DNA from: Rhizobium tumorigenes
Lineage (GTDB): Bacteria > Pseudomonadota > Alphaproteobacteria > Rhizobiales > Rhizobiaceae
Length of the DNA stretch: 64,000 nt
Reading direction: 5' to 3'
NCBI RefSeq assembly: GCF_003240565.2
Contig: NZ_CP117257.1
Location: 372,001-436,000 of the forward strand
The notes beneath the pieces were generated by a model. The model did not search any database and was not told where the DNA came from. It was given only the letters and a program-made list of their open reading frames with translations. Of the stretch, positions 9,536-18,631 are shown piece by piece; the first letter of the stretch is position 1, and the number at the start of each line of letters is the position of its first letter. A program made the position numbers and the translations under genes.

Positions 9536-9914
9536 ACATAAATTTGGCCGCAACATAACGGCTATATCCATACCCATCTGGATGAATGCTGCGGTATTCT
9601 TCCCAAAGGATAAGCAGCGTAACGCCTGGCTTCTTCAGCTCTATTGAAAGCGGGCCCCAATCGGGCTCTTGGCGCAATCGCTGGCCCTGCTTGACGCCGG
9701 GGTGGACGAAAAGCTTGGCCTCAAGGACATCGTCTGTCAGGTCGCTGGCGAGCGGCCAACTCAGCCCTGCCATCGCAGCCCGCTTCAAATTGTCCTGCAC
9801 GGTGCTGCGAGCAATGCCAAGTATGACCGCGATCTCGCGGCTACTCGTCCCGCTACCCGCAAGCCGCAGCATTTATCGAATGTGTCGCACGGTCAGCTTT
9901 CTTTTTGCAGGCAT
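9536..9914 (-). pseudogene. IstA N-terminal fragment, right arm, with a nonsense codon
   Basis: This is the mirror copy of the istA fragment at 5833. It starts MPAKRKLT at 9914, but codon 14, CAA in the left copy, reads TAA here, so the frame is closed before the helix-turn-helix. An adjacent ATG reads on through the same residues as the left copy to YSRYVAAKFM. It is plainly non-functional. Confidence 0.82.
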
Positions 9915-10082
9915 TAAATTCCCCTCGTGGATATCGAGGGGACACATGCCAAGGTTGCTGACCCAGGGGAACTTGAGTGCCGGTAACTGGCCGGTTATTG
10001 ATTGGAATGGTGGCCGGCTTCAAATCGGAACGGTGGCCGGTCAATGATTGGAATGGCGGCCGGCTTCAGAGCGGAATCCGCA
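9536..10082. repeat. Right 547-bp arm of the large inverted repeat (IS21-type end), uninterrupted
   Basis: This is the inverse of 4729-4852 joined to 5789-6211. It ends GCGGAATCCGCA at 10082, mirroring TGCGGATTCCGC at 4729. At least four base differences between the arms can be read, all inside istA, including one that makes a stop codon in this copy. The arm is immediately followed by the broken LigT-like gene. Confidence 0.88.
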
Positions 10083-10183
10083 TGCATGGAGGCGGAAGGC
10101 TCGAAGATGCTCGCTTCCTCCCATAGCTTCCTGATTTCAACCGCCGTGGCGTTGCAGCTTTTAACACTGACTCCGTAGGCCAT
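10083..10183 (-). pseudogene. LigT/2'-5' RNA ligase-like protein, N-terminal fragment
   Basis: About 33 codons survive from the ATG at 10183 (MAYGVSVKSCNATAVEIRKL, then WEEASIFEPSASMH). This start resembles the N-terminus of 2'-5' RNA ligase/cyclic phosphodiesterase-like proteins, where an RRLW...EPSPSM segment precedes the first HxT motif. The gene is cut exactly at the outer end of the IS21-type arm, so neither HxT motif is present. The identification rests on a short stretch. Confidence 0.45.
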
Positions 10184-10298
10184 CCGTTACGTCCGTTGTA
10201 GGTTGTTGTTCGACCTTATCGCAACTGAGGGCGCTGGGTCGAGTGGCGCTTCAGGCCGACAGCCGCCCAACATGTTGGCAGCTCTGCGCCAATTGCGG

Positions 10299-10843
10299 TC
10301 ATTCAAGGGGTGTTATGATTTCGGGGCTGTCGACAACATTGGCGAAATCGGATTTGAGATGGGCCATGGAGACATCAAAAATCACGCGAGCAGACAGATT
10401 TTCATCGGGAAGGTCGAAGCCCACGACGGCATCACGGACCACGATCATACTGAACCCAAGATCCGAGCCAACTCGAACGGTCGTGTTAACACAGTAACCT
10501 GCAACGGCACCCGTGACGACAAGAGTGTCGATGCGATTGTCCCGGAGATAGTTTTCCATGTCGGTCGATGCAAAGGGCGATGATGTGCTTTTGACAAAAA
10601 CCGGTTCCCCAAGAAGGGGTTCGAGGCCCGGTATCATCCGTTGTGCTGGTGCGCCTGGGTGCATAGGCGATGCCGGATTGAGGTCGCCATGATGAACATG
10701 GATTACCGTATCACCGTTCTCACGAAATTTTGCAGCCAAAGCGGCGATCTTGACGGCAGCACGCCATTGACATGATCCCGCCCGCGATCGAGGCGGTCTT
10801 GCGCGTACATCTGCATATCAATGACAACCAGAGCTTTTTTCAA
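10299..10843 (-). pseudogene. Isochorismatase-like cysteine hydrolase, frameshifted
   Basis: The N-terminal part starts at TTG 10843, preceded by AGGA, and reads LKKALVVIDMQMYAQDRLDR. This is the nicotinamidase/isochorismatase opening with the catalytic Asp in VIDMQ. Near 10760 a one-base frameshift separates it from the rest, which continues AVKIAALAAKFRENGDTVIHVHH. It then shows the family motifs VKSTSSPFASTD (Lys) and TLVVTGAVAGYCVNTTVR, where the nucleophile Cys follows GAVAGY. The stop is at 10299. Apart from the frameshift the domain is complete. The frameshift could be a true mutation or a sequencing error. Confidence 0.72.
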
Positions 10844-11013
10844 AATGCGTGATCCTGTGGAGCTGCAAAAGCAATAATCGCGCCTATCATGTACTCAGAT
10901 GTCGGCAAAGGGAAGACAGCGGAAGCAGTTCAAGATCTGATAGCCGACATTCATGAGCCGTTAATCTCGCATATGGACTCTGAATGAGGTAGCATTTTTC
11001 GAGGGCTGCTTGC

Positions 11014-11289
11014 ATGAGCACTTTTTTGAGCAACGCTGAGTTAGTTGCTTCGTTCAAATTCCGGCCATCAAAGATCAAATCGCTGGTTAGGGAAGGCCGC
11101 ATGGCGATGGTGTGGCTAGCAATCACGGCTCTGACGACTGGGTTCCTCGTTCCCCATATTTATCGCAGAAGCGTTGACCGCCACTTTCACGATCTGCTTC
11201 GAGCTGAGCTCTATCGAATTTATCTGATACTTGCAGGCTTCGGTGTTGGTCGCCTGATCAACCTCGGTCTCAGCCGCCGAATCCGCTAG
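11014..11289 (+). CDS. Small membrane protein of unknown function
   Basis: This is a 91-residue frame with a basic start (FKFRPSKIKSLVREGR), one clear hydrophobic segment (MAMVWLAITALTTGFLVP) and a second weaker one (YLILAGFGVGRLINLGL). I do not recognise the family. It lies alone on the plus strand, facing the end of the transfer operon. No strong ribosome-binding site is visible, so it may not be a gene. Confidence 0.4.
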   Translation: MSTFLSNAELVASFKFRPSKIKSLVREGRMAMVWLAITALTTGFLVPHIYRRSVDRHFHDLLRAELYRIYLILAGFGVGRLINLGLSRRIR

Positions 11290-11333
11290 GAAGGTTCTAT
11301 CAGACGGACGGCCGCTACCGGCCCCACTGCAGT

Positions 11334-13706
11334 TCAGAAAACAGGCAGCCGGTTTTCTTCCTCAAATTCCGTCATCGAATGGTCCAATGCGCCTTTGAAA
11401 CTGGTCAGCGCGACCGCAAGCGCGTTCGGATCGTTCACCTGCTTGCTGCTAGTGGCGGCCTCCGCAATGCCCGCAACCTGGGCGACGACCTCTTGGGCCG
11501 ATGAAAACCCCACCTGCAGACGGTTGGCCTCGTCCTCTCCCTCGTCGACCTCGATGTCACTCGCCTCAGACGAATTGCCGCCGGGCGTAAAAAACAAGCC
11601 ATGCTCCGCCGTTTCGGAAAGTCGGGCTGCGATGACAGCCCAGCGCGCCTCAGAGATCGCATTGCGCAGTGGCCAGACCGACGCCAGTGCCTGCTTCCTC
11701 ATGCGTCTGTCCTGACCGCCCAAGCGCCCTCTCCCACCCTTGAGTTTTCCGATCGTATGAGGTGCTGTTCTCAGCCAAAACAAGAGATCGGCCGCCGGCT
11801 GGTCGTCCAGGGCCGATACCGCCGATCGAAAGACATGCATGAGCAGCGCGGGTTCGACGAATACGGCGCTCGCGTGCTCCAGCACGACCATCTCGTGGTC
11901 AACCCCCACGGGTTCCCGCTGCTCGGCGTTTGCAGCAGGTAATTCCACGACCTGCGCCGGCGGCTGAGGCGTAAACAGCGGCCACTCTGCGTGGATCCTG
12001 ATCTCTGGGATCACAAGCTTGCTCTTCCATCCTGCGACGTCCCGCCGTCGCGCGACGAACCGCACATCGCTGTAAAAGTTGAGCTTGTTGAGAATGGCGC
12101 CATAGCCGCTGCGCACCTGCAAGATCGTATGGTCATCATCCAGCCGCTGAACCGAGCCGGGATCCATCAGCGGCACCAATTCAAACCGGCCGCTTGAAGC
12201 CTGCTTTCCGAACAGAAGCCCTGTCTGCCTTCCCCAGCCTTCACGTTCCACATATTTGCGGCCAAGGTTGTCGGAGACGATCTTGGCGGTAGCGTCGTCG
12301 CCAACAGCGATACTGAGCTTCACGTCCATGTTGCCGAGCAGCGCATTTCGGGTCTGCTGTCCGTAACGCTCATCGATTTGTGGAATGTTCTGGGCGACGA
12401 GGGCGATCGTTAGTCCGTAGCCCGCAACCAGGGGAGCGCGTTTGACGATCTCCGGCAACCGCTCGAACTGGTAAAACTCGTCAAGCATCATCAGGATCTT
12501 ATGCGGTTCATCGGGTGCCGGGAGCGATCGCAGCATCACATCGTGGATTTGCTGGATCAAAAGCCGGATGATCGGCTCGACCGTCGCGAAGTCCGACACA
12601 GGGGCCGCAATGAACAGCGAGAACGGCTTGCGACGCAGGCCGCGGATGTCGAAATCGCTTGCTGAACAGGCCTCGGCCATCAAAAGGTTGTTGAAGGCGG
12701 CCAGTGCCGTTGTCACGTGACTCTCGAACGAGGGCCGTTGTTCCTCGTCACGCGAAAGGTGCTGGCGAAAACTGCCGAGAATAAACTGATCGAGCTTCGG
12801 TTCTTTGTCGATGATATCTTTCAGCACGTCCGAGAACGGACGGCCGGTCGAGAAGAGCCGCAGCACGGAGCGTAAGTTTCGCCTGCCCTCCATTGTGCGG
12901 GACTCCAGCACATAGCCGAGAGCGCCTGCGAGCAGTCCTCGTGCGGTCTGTTTCCAATAGGCCTCCTCCCTGTCGCCGATCGGCAAGAGGCTGGCCGCCA
13001 GATTGACCAGATCCGTCGAGCGCTCAGGCCATCCACGGACGAAGTCCAGCGGGTTCCAGCGATGCGAACGAGTCGATCCCGGCGCAAAAACAAAGCACTG
13101 TTGTCCCATGGCCAGACGCGCCGGTCCGGTCAGCGTGTAGTTCTCGAGCTTGACGTCGAGCACTACGACCGATCCCTCGTATTCGAGCAGGTTCGGCATG
13201 ACGAAGCCGCGGCCCTTGCCAGAGCGAGAGGGCCCGTTGACGAAGAAGTGGCTTTCGCCGCTATAGCGGACGTCCACCGCCAAGCTACCCTTGCCGAAGG
13301 TGCCGAGCAGGACGGACCTGCCAGGCACGCCGCCCACTAGCCCCGCGCGCTCCAGATCATTCAGCGTTGCAAAGCGGGAGCCGTCGGCGGGTGGCCGGAC
13401 TTGCCAGGGTCGCTTGATTGCGAGCGTTATCCCGACAGTGACGACCGCACTCAAGGCTAGCGTCGACATCGTCGCGAATGACATCAGCTTGGTGACAACA
13501 GGATTGCCAAAATAGACCCAGGCTTGTCTTATCGGCATCAGCACGTCGCCGCCGGCAAAGCTCTTCCACATTGCCGAGCTTCTCAGGGAGAAATACGAGG
13601 CTGCGGCGTAGCTGGCAGACCAGGCGTAGAAGGCGGCCCCGACACCCACGACCGGACCTGCGACGAGCACTACCGCCTTCTCGAAGCGTCTCATCGACCG
13701 CTCCAT
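11334..13706 (-). CDS. virD4: Type IV coupling protein (VirD4/TraG family)
   Basis: This is a 790-residue inner-membrane ATPase that docks the relaxase-DNA complex onto the T4SS. Two N-terminal membrane segments lie at about 10-38 and 72-97. Walker A is at about 158-166 (GPSRSGKGRG), followed by VVLDVKLENY. Walker B is MMLDEFYQFERLPEI, and ALVAQNIPQID and ATAKIVSDNLGRKYV are typical of TraG/VirD4 proteins. The C-terminal 200 residues are variable and rich in Ala/Glu. It is the last gene of the operon and its start overlaps the virB11 end by 16 bases. Its linkage to virB genes, rather than to the relaxase, is the arrangement of virB-type rhizobial transfer systems. The symbol reflects family, since the plasmid literature also uses traG. 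Confidence 0.92.
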   Translation of the reverse strand: MERSMRRFEKAVVLVAGPVVGVGAAFYAWSASYAAASYFSLRSSAMWKSFAGGDVLMPIRQAWVYFGNPVVTKLMSFATMSTLALSAVVTVGITLAIKRPWQVRPPADGSRFATLNDLERAGLVGGVPGRSVLLGTFGKGSLAVDVRYSGESHFFVNGPSRSGKGRGFVMPNLLEYEGSVVVLDVKLENYTLTGPARLAMGQQCFVFAPGSTRSHRWNPLDFVRGWPERSTDLVNLAASLLPIGDREEAYWKQTARGLLAGALGYVLESRTMEGRRNLRSVLRLFSTGRPFSDVLKDIIDKEPKLDQFILGSFRQHLSRDEEQRPSFESHVTTALAAFNNLLMAEACSASDFDIRGLRRKPFSLFIAAPVSDFATVEPIIRLLIQQIHDVMLRSLPAPDEPHKILMMLDEFYQFERLPEIVKRAPLVAGYGLTIALVAQNIPQIDERYGQQTRNALLGNMDVKLSIAVGDDATAKIVSDNLGRKYVEREGWGRQTGLLFGKQASSGRFELVPLMDPGSVQRLDDDHTILQVRSGYGAILNKLNFYSDVRFVARRRDVAGWKSKLVIPEIRIHAEWPLFTPQPPAQVVELPAANAEQREPVGVDHEMVVLEHASAVFVEPALLMHVFRSAVSALDDQPAADLLFWLRTAPHTIGKLKGGRGRLGGQDRRMRKQALASVWPLRNAISEARWAVIAARLSETAEHGLFFTPGGNSSEASDIEVDEGEDEANRLQVGFSSAQEVVAQVAGIAEAATSSKQVNDPNALAVALTSFKGALDHSMTEFEEENRLPVF

Positions 13707-14761
13707 TTGCTGAAGTAAATCTCGCGAACGCCGCGCTTCATAGTGATGGGATCGCGAGCCACCTGGATGACGATCGGCACGACGAAGCGTACGAACTCCA
13801 TCAGCTCCACCTTGGTCAGGGCAAGGCCTGCCTGCATGGTCGCCATCGCCAGGCGCTCATAGGCGCCACGCGGATTGTCGGCATGCAGCGTCGAGATGGA
13901 GCCTGGATGCCCGGTGTTGACGGCCTGCAGGAAGCTGAAGGCCTCGGCGCCGCGGATCTCGCCCATGAAGATGCGGTCAGGCCGCAGGCGAAGTGCCGCC
14001 TCGAGGCACTCCTGGATGGTGGTGCGGGCCCTGCCCTGTCCACCCTTTGAGGTCACCAGCGCCAGATAGTTCGGCTGGGAGGGTTTGAGCTCGCGCGTAT
14101 CCTCGATCGATATCAGCCGCTCCCACGCCGGCACGTCCTTCAACAGCCCGTTGAAAAATGTGGTCTTGCCGCTCGAGGTACCCCCGGAAATCAACATCGT
14201 GACGCGATTTTCGACAGCGAAACGGAGCCACTCACGCCGTGCTGGCGGCGACGGGTCCACCAGGCGCGCGACCAACTCGTGTTCGAGATCGCTCAAACCC
14301 TCGGCATCAGGTACTCCGACCCCGCTCACCTGGATACTATCGAGACCGCCAAGCGCGAGATAGTCGTCGAGCGTCATGTCGCGGATCACCTGTTTGCGGA
14401 TGGCAAAGGCTCCGCCCATGACGGCCACGGGAGAAAGCACTGCCTGGAAGCGCTCGCCATGGGGCATGGCAGCTGACAGAAGCGGGGTCCCCTCGTTGAC
14501 GCTTTGCTGTGTCGTTCCTGCAATCATCTGCGCCAGCGCGGTAATCGCCTTCGCATCGAGCGCAGGCACGTCGTGTCGGCTCATATGACGGCTGTCGAGG
14601 CTCTCGATCCAGATTTCTCCTGGGCGATTGCACATGATTTCGATCACGGCTGGATCCTCCAGCCAGCGGCGAATGGGTTGAGCAGTCTGCCTGACATAAA
14701 TGGGCAAGCTGTCCCACAAGGACTTCGAGCGTTCGCCCTGCGGCGGTTGAGGCTCTATCAC
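13691..14761 (-). CDS. virB11: VirB11 hexameric traffic ATPase
   Basis: This is the cytoplasmic ATPase that powers pilus assembly and substrate transfer. I place the start at GTG 14761, right behind the virB10 stop (14763), giving 356 residues beginning VIEPQPPQGERSKS. The longer open frame upstream overlaps virB10 and looks non-VirB11. The N-terminal domain includes RRWLEDPAVIEIMCNRPGEIW. The ATPase domain has Walker A near residue 190 (GGTSSGKTTF), the Asp box ISIEDTRELK, Walker B RIFMGEIRGAEAFSFLQAVN, and the His box NTGHPGSISTLHADN. All are intact. Confidence 0.93.
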   Translation of the reverse strand: MIEPQPPQGERSKSLWDSLPIYVRQTAQPIRRWLEDPAVIEIMCNRPGEIWIESLDSRHMSRHDVPALDAKAITALAQMIAGTTQQSVNEGTPLLSAAMPHGERFQAVLSPVAVMGGAFAIRKQVIRDMTLDDYLALGGLDSIQVSGVGVPDAEGLSDLEHELVARLVDPSPPARREWLRFAVENRVTMLISGGTSSGKTTFFNGLLKDVPAWERLISIEDTRELKPSQPNYLALVTSKGGQGRARTTIQECLEAALRLRPDRIFMGEIRGAEAFSFLQAVNTGHPGSISTLHADNPRGAYERLAMATMQAGLALTKVELMEFVRFVVPIVIQVARDPITMKRGVREIYFSKWSGR

Positions 14762-14762
14762 G

Positions 14763-16034
14763 TCACGGGCCGGGCTTTGCGACCAAATGCCGTATCTGCG
14801 CGCGGCGAAGGTCATTGACGGCTTGCCGGACCGGATCGGGATAGAGCGAGGAGAAATCGAGATCCTTGCGCACGAACACCATGATCTCGGTTCCCTGGTC
14901 GACATAGATCGTCGGCGGTATGCTGATTGAATCCTTCAGCGCCATGTTGGCCATCTCTGCCATGGTCTGGGACAGGGTTTGTTGCGCCTGGCTCTGCGCG
15001 TTTGAGCCTGATGAGGAAGAGGCGGAACTGCTGGACCCGTCGCTGTTCAGGCCTGCAACAAAGGAGGAGACGCCTCCGACCATGCTAAGCACGGCTGCCG
15101 CACCAAAGCGCTCGAGGTAGTGCTTGTCGACGAAGCCCGCGAGCCCCGAACGTCCAAGGTCGTCCGTTCCATAGGACCCGAGTGCAACGGACGTTCCGTC
15201 ACTGCGCAGCGCCCGCGTCCAGACGACCAGCACCCGCGTCTGGCCGCGCGCCATACCGCTTCTATATTCGCCCGTCAGCATGGTTCCCTTCGGCAGCAGG
15301 ATCCGCCGGCCATCGAAGGAATAGACATCGGTCGAGATAACGGCTCTGACCATGCCGGGAAGGTCGGACTGGATTGCCGTTTCGAGCACCCCACGGATCA
15401 ATGTTCCCTGCGGGATCAAAGCGTCGATGCGATCATTGCTTGAGGCTGTCACTGTCGCGACGTCTTCGGACCCGACCGCCTGCGCGAACCTGCGGTTCGG
15501 GTCCTCGTCGGCACTTGCGCTGTTACCGCCGCTTTGCGCAGATGAGATGCCAGCAGCAGACGTGCCACTATCTCCCCTGGTAGATTGGTCGACGACCAGC
15601 ATGTTCGAGCGCAGCCGCGCCTGGCGCAACTCCTCTTGTTTCTTTGCCCGCTCGGCCTCATCAGCGGCTCGCCGTGCCGCCGCCTCGTCTATAACCGGCG
15701 GCGCGACGATAGGGGCGGCAATAGGAGGTGGCTGGACGACCGCAGGTGCGGGTGGCGGTGGTGGCGCAAGGACCAGCCTGTTGTCGGTGGGTGCTGGTGG
15801 CGAATTCTCCGTGTCGAAGTTGAGATGCGCGGCGTGGCTCGCCGTCTTGAATGCCTCGTTGGTATCCGTCTTCTTCGCTCTATCTGGCTTGATGATGCTA
15901 ACATAGCCGGCATAGGCAAGGACTACCAGGGCAACGGAGGCGAGAAGCACCGGCATCAGCCTGCCTCTCCTCGCATCGGGGGACCGCGCAACAGTCTCGG
16001 TAATGCGCGCCTCTTCTTCGAAATCAATGGCCAT
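14763..16034 (-). CDS. virB10: VirB10, inner-to-outer-membrane T4SS scaffold
   Basis: The 423-residue protein has a short cytoplasmic start (MAIDFEEEARITETV), one membrane segment at about 25-46 (MPVLLASVALVVLAYAGYVS) and a proline-rich periplasmic linker (APPPPPAPAVVQPPP). The C-terminal TrbI/VirB10 beta-barrel contains TLIRGVLETAIQSDLPGMV, RRILLPKGTMLTGEYRSG and a VWTRALRSDG segment. I chose the ATG at 16034, which overlaps the virB9 end, rather than the upstream start inside virB9. A Ser-rich run lies in the antenna region (SSSSASSSSGSNAQSQ). Confidence 0.93.
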   Translation of the reverse strand: MAIDFEEEARITETVARSPDARRGRLMPVLLASVALVVLAYAGYVSIIKPDRAKKTDTNEAFKTASHAAHLNFDTENSPPAPTDNRLVLAPPPPPAPAVVQPPPIAAPIVAPPVIDEAAARRAADEAERAKKQEELRQARLRSNMLVVDQSTRGDSGTSAAGISSAQSGGNSASADEDPNRRFAQAVGSEDVATVTASSNDRIDALIPQGTLIRGVLETAIQSDLPGMVRAVISTDVYSFDGRRILLPKGTMLTGEYRSGMARGQTRVLVVWTRALRSDGTSVALGSYGTDDLGRSGLAGFVDKHYLERFGAAAVLSMVGGVSSFVAGLNSDGSSSSASSSSGSNAQSQAQQTLSQTMAEMANMALKDSISIPPTIYVDQGTEIMVFVRKDLDFSSLYPDPVRQAVNDLRRAQIRHLVAKPGP

Positions 16035-16845
16035 GGCTGATCTCCTGCGGCTGACCGTCTGACCATTTGCTTTCTTGCGGTGGCGGCGTGCCGATCGGGG
16101 GCTGCAGGTTGAACACACAGGTCGCGACACTGCCTGATCGCAGGGTCCATTGGCGCGCCACCTTGTCGATGACGATGTAGTCGCCCTCGCGTCGGTAGTT
16201 CACAAGAGACTCCCTGCCATCGGACTTGACGGCAAAGAACGCCGGGACTTCACCACTGAATTGGAAAAACGTCTTCGTGCCATCGTCAAAAATTGACGTC
16301 GGCCTGGCATCGACAGCACCTTTATATCCATAATCATAATTTATGCGGCCAGGGTTTGCCAAAGCCGCCCGAATGTTGGGCATGGCGGCATTCTGTCGGG
16401 CGGCGGCCAAGAGGTTGGCGTCCATGGTGTCGTCCGGATAGGAAAAACGCAGCTTAATGACCGCAGCTTTGGTGTTGCCGGGTTTGGCGCCGTTGAGGAA
16501 GAAGGTGTAGACCCGCTTCGACGTCACGACGTTCATGTTGGTCTGTGCGTCGGGCTGAAGCGGCTTGATGAACAGGAAGCGCTTGGATTGATCCGGGACG
16601 GCCTGCCAGGCCAGGCTATCGCCCATGGCGACCGTTGCGATCTGTTCGTCGTCATTAAAGACGATCATCGTCGACACACCCATCATGCCGGCGAGATAGA
16701 CGACGTTGTCCTTCTGGAAAGGCACGGTACGAATGCGTGCGTCTGCCCTGACGGATTGCGGCTGCACTTCCGCCAAAACGACAGGTGGGCGCGCGAGCAT
16801 GGTGATCGCAGCGATACTGCCGATAAGAAGATGCCGTGTCCTCAC
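16024..16845 (-). CDS. virB9: VirB9, outer-membrane core component of the T4SS
   Basis: The 273-residue exported protein carries a signal peptide (about 1-25, cleavage after VLA). It has the VirB9/TrbG landmarks RTVPFQKDNVVYL near the N-terminus, FIKPLQPDAQTNMNVVTSKR, AVIKLRFSYPDD, NYDYGYKG and the C-terminal WTLRSGSVATCVFN. VirB9 forms the outer-membrane core ring with VirB7 and VirB10. It overlaps virB8 by four bases and virB10 by 11. Confidence 0.92.
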   Translation of the reverse strand: MRTRHLLIGSIAAITMLARPPVVLAEVQPQSVRADARIRTVPFQKDNVVYLAGMMGVSTMIVFNDDEQIATVAMGDSLAWQAVPDQSKRFLFIKPLQPDAQTNMNVVTSKRVYTFFLNGAKPGNTKAAVIKLRFSYPDDTMDANLLAAARQNAAMPNIRAALANPGRINYDYGYKGAVDARPTSIFDDGTKTFFQFSGEVPAFFAVKSDGRESLVNYRREGDYIVIDKVARQWTLRSGSVATCVFNLQPPIGTPPPQESKWSDGQPQEISHGH

Positions 16846-17573
16846 TGGGCCTCCTCCCCCACAGTGACTGTCTCCTGGTCGCGCCTATACTCGGTCACCT
16901 GGAAACCGAGGGGATTGTCGAAGCGCCAGTCGTTGCGCATCGGCTCGGACGTATATTTGAAGCGGACATTGGCGACCCAATGGTCCGTGACAGTAGGCCC
17001 TGACGTGCCGGAGCGTGTCGTCGAAAAGCGGACGGCGGCCGTGTTGTCGTTGAGGAAGATGACACTTTTGACGAACACGGTGATTTCGGTGTTGGGTCCG
17101 TAGACTTTGACAGGGTTGTTGAGGTTCGCGCTGGAATAGGTATTTGCGAGATCGGCGGATGCTTTTCCGGTCGAATAGAGCGATGCTAGGTCGAAATTGT
17201 CCCGCAATCCCTTTGGATCGTAGGTTTCGCGAGCGCGGATGAAGCGTACGATATTGGCCCGCGTTACCGCTTCGTTTTGCGTAAGATCACCACGCTCCTG
17301 CAGCGGTCGGCTGACTTCCACATAGCCCGTTGTCTTGTCGACCTCGAGGACGACGACATCGAAGGTTTTGAGCGGCAGCAGCATCCAGAGCAGACCGATC
17401 GACGTTGCCAAGGCTATACCGAGCAGCACCGCGACTGTCCTCCAGACACCGCGAGACATTGCGACTGACCGATAGACCGAGCGCTCCCATCGTTCTCCCT
17501 CGCTATAATAGCGGGGATCAATCCCTCCCTCTGACGCGTCTAGCGCCCCCACCCCATTGTCGTTTTTACCCAT
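16842..17573 (-). CDS. virB8: VirB8, inner-membrane T4SS assembly factor
   Basis: The 243-residue bitopic protein has a cytoplasmic N-terminus with the usual YYSEGERWERSVYRS, one membrane segment at about 46-66 (TVAVLLGIALATSIGLLWML) and a periplasmic VirB8 domain. That domain has VVLEVDKTTGYVEV, TRANIVRFIRARETYD, a YSS...NP segment and DHWVANVRFKYTSEP. VirB8 nucleates assembly by contacting VirB10, VirB9 and VirB4. It lies 20 bases downstream of virB6. Confidence 0.92.
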   Translation of the reverse strand: MGKNDNGVGALDASEGGIDPRYYSEGERWERSVYRSVAMSRGVWRTVAVLLGIALATSIGLLWMLLPLKTFDVVVLEVDKTTGYVEVSRPLQERGDLTQNEAVTRANIVRFIRARETYDPKGLRDNFDLASLYSTGKASADLANTYSSANLNNPVKVYGPNTEITVFVKSVIFLNDNTAAVRFSTTRSGTSGPTVTDHWVANVRFKYTSEPMRNDWRFDNPLGFQVTEYRRDQETVTVGEEAQ

Positions 17574-17592
17574 TCATGTCTCTCCAGGATGC

Positions 17593-18618
17593 TTATTTGC
17601 GGGCGTTGGCGGCGGCAGCTCGCACCTGGGCTGCTGCGGGATCACCATCGCCGATCGTCGCCGGCGCACCGGGCCGCTGGTTGAACAGATATCCGCCAGC
17701 CTTTGCGATGCCTTGTCCGGACATGGCAGCCGCTCTCCAACCGAGCCTCACGGTCGTTGCCGCCGCCGCCGCACCGAGGGCGTCAATTCTGGGTCCCCCG
17801 CCGGCAATCGCCAGCGCGATCGAGATCGCATGGGTCAAGAGGAAGGCCGTTACGATCGACATCAGCATGAAGGGAGCCAGCGTTGTCATGTTGGCCGCAC
17901 TGGCATCGGCAGTCAGCGCATCCACCCTGGCCTTCAGCAGCGTCAACATAAATCCGAGGATCACATAGACGATGATTGGCAGAAGCGCGTAACCCGCAAG
18001 ACTGGCAATCCAGCCATCCACCACCCGCGACGTCAGATTGAACAGCGCGCAACACAGAACGATTGGCCCGATCGCCAGCAGGATGAACATGGTCATCTTC
18101 CCGATCATCAGCAGCGTGACGGCGATCGCGCATAAAATACAAACGACCGCAAGCACGACGATGGCAAGGATGTACATGCCAACGGCCGTGATACCACCGG
18201 CATCCACCATGGTCTTGACGACGGCAATCCCGCTGTTCCAGATGTCGGTCAGACCCTGCGTCACAGACGATCCCGAACTGCCGTCCCCGCCGCAATCGCT
18301 GCCGCCGGTCGACTGGCAAACAATCGTCGCCATCCCATCCGGCGCTTCCAGCAAGGGCTTGACGATCAGCGGCTGATAGGTGGCCCATGACACGATCAGG
18401 CTGTAGCAGATGAACGCCCGACCAAATCGCCAGACGAACGTGCCGGCGGTCATCTGGGCGCGACCGAACAGCATCTCATAGCCCCACCAGACGACATAGA
18501 CGGTAAGCCCGGCCAGGAACAATGGCCCGAGATAGCCGGCAAGCGTCGTGTACATGGACTGCACGGCGCTGACGCCCATGCTGTCGATCTTGCCGAACAG
18601 AATGTCGAACGGGTTCAT
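17593..18618 (-). CDS. virB6: VirB6, polytopic inner-membrane channel protein
   Basis: This 341-residue protein has an N-terminal periplasmic part and several hydrophobic segments (PLFLAGLTVYVVWWGYEMLF; AVVCILCAIAVTLLMIGKM; ALLPIIVYVILGFMLTLL; MLMSIVTAFLLTHAISIALAIAGG). It contains the TrbL/VirB6 signature area FILLAIGPIVLCCALF. The C-terminal tail is Ala/Pro-rich. It starts 14 bases behind the small lipoprotein gene. Confidence 0.9.
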   Translation of the reverse strand: MNPFDILFGKIDSMGVSAVQSMYTTLAGYLGPLFLAGLTVYVVWWGYEMLFGRAQMTAGTFVWRFGRAFICYSLIVSWATYQPLIVKPLLEAPDGMATIVCQSTGGSDCGGDGSSGSSVTQGLTDIWNSGIAVVKTMVDAGGITAVGMYILAIVVLAVVCILCAIAVTLLMIGKMTMFILLAIGPIVLCCALFNLTSRVVDGWIASLAGYALLPIIVYVILGFMLTLLKARVDALTADASAANMTTLAPFMLMSIVTAFLLTHAISIALAIAGGGPRIDALGAAAAATTVRLGWRAAAMSGQGIAKAGGYLFNQRPGAPATIGDGDPAAAQVRAAAANARK

Positions 18619-18631
18619 GCTCTCGCGCCGC

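Larger units (their letters stand above)
6189..9558 (+). mobile_element. RIT-type element (recombinase in trio)
   Basis: Three overlapping tyrosine-recombinase genes in one direction are bounded by a perfect 23-bp inverted repeat at 6189-6211 and 9536-9558, starting TTATGTTGCGGCC. Further partial copies of the same motif lie just inside, CGCAACATAA at 6261-6270 and CCGCAACATAA at 9531-9541, with TTATGTGACGG near 9476 a weaker one. Three tandem recombinases with repeated terminal sites is the definition of a RIT element. There is no passenger gene. Both flanks are the same piece of istA in inverted orientation, which a simple insertion would not produce. Confidence 0.88.
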
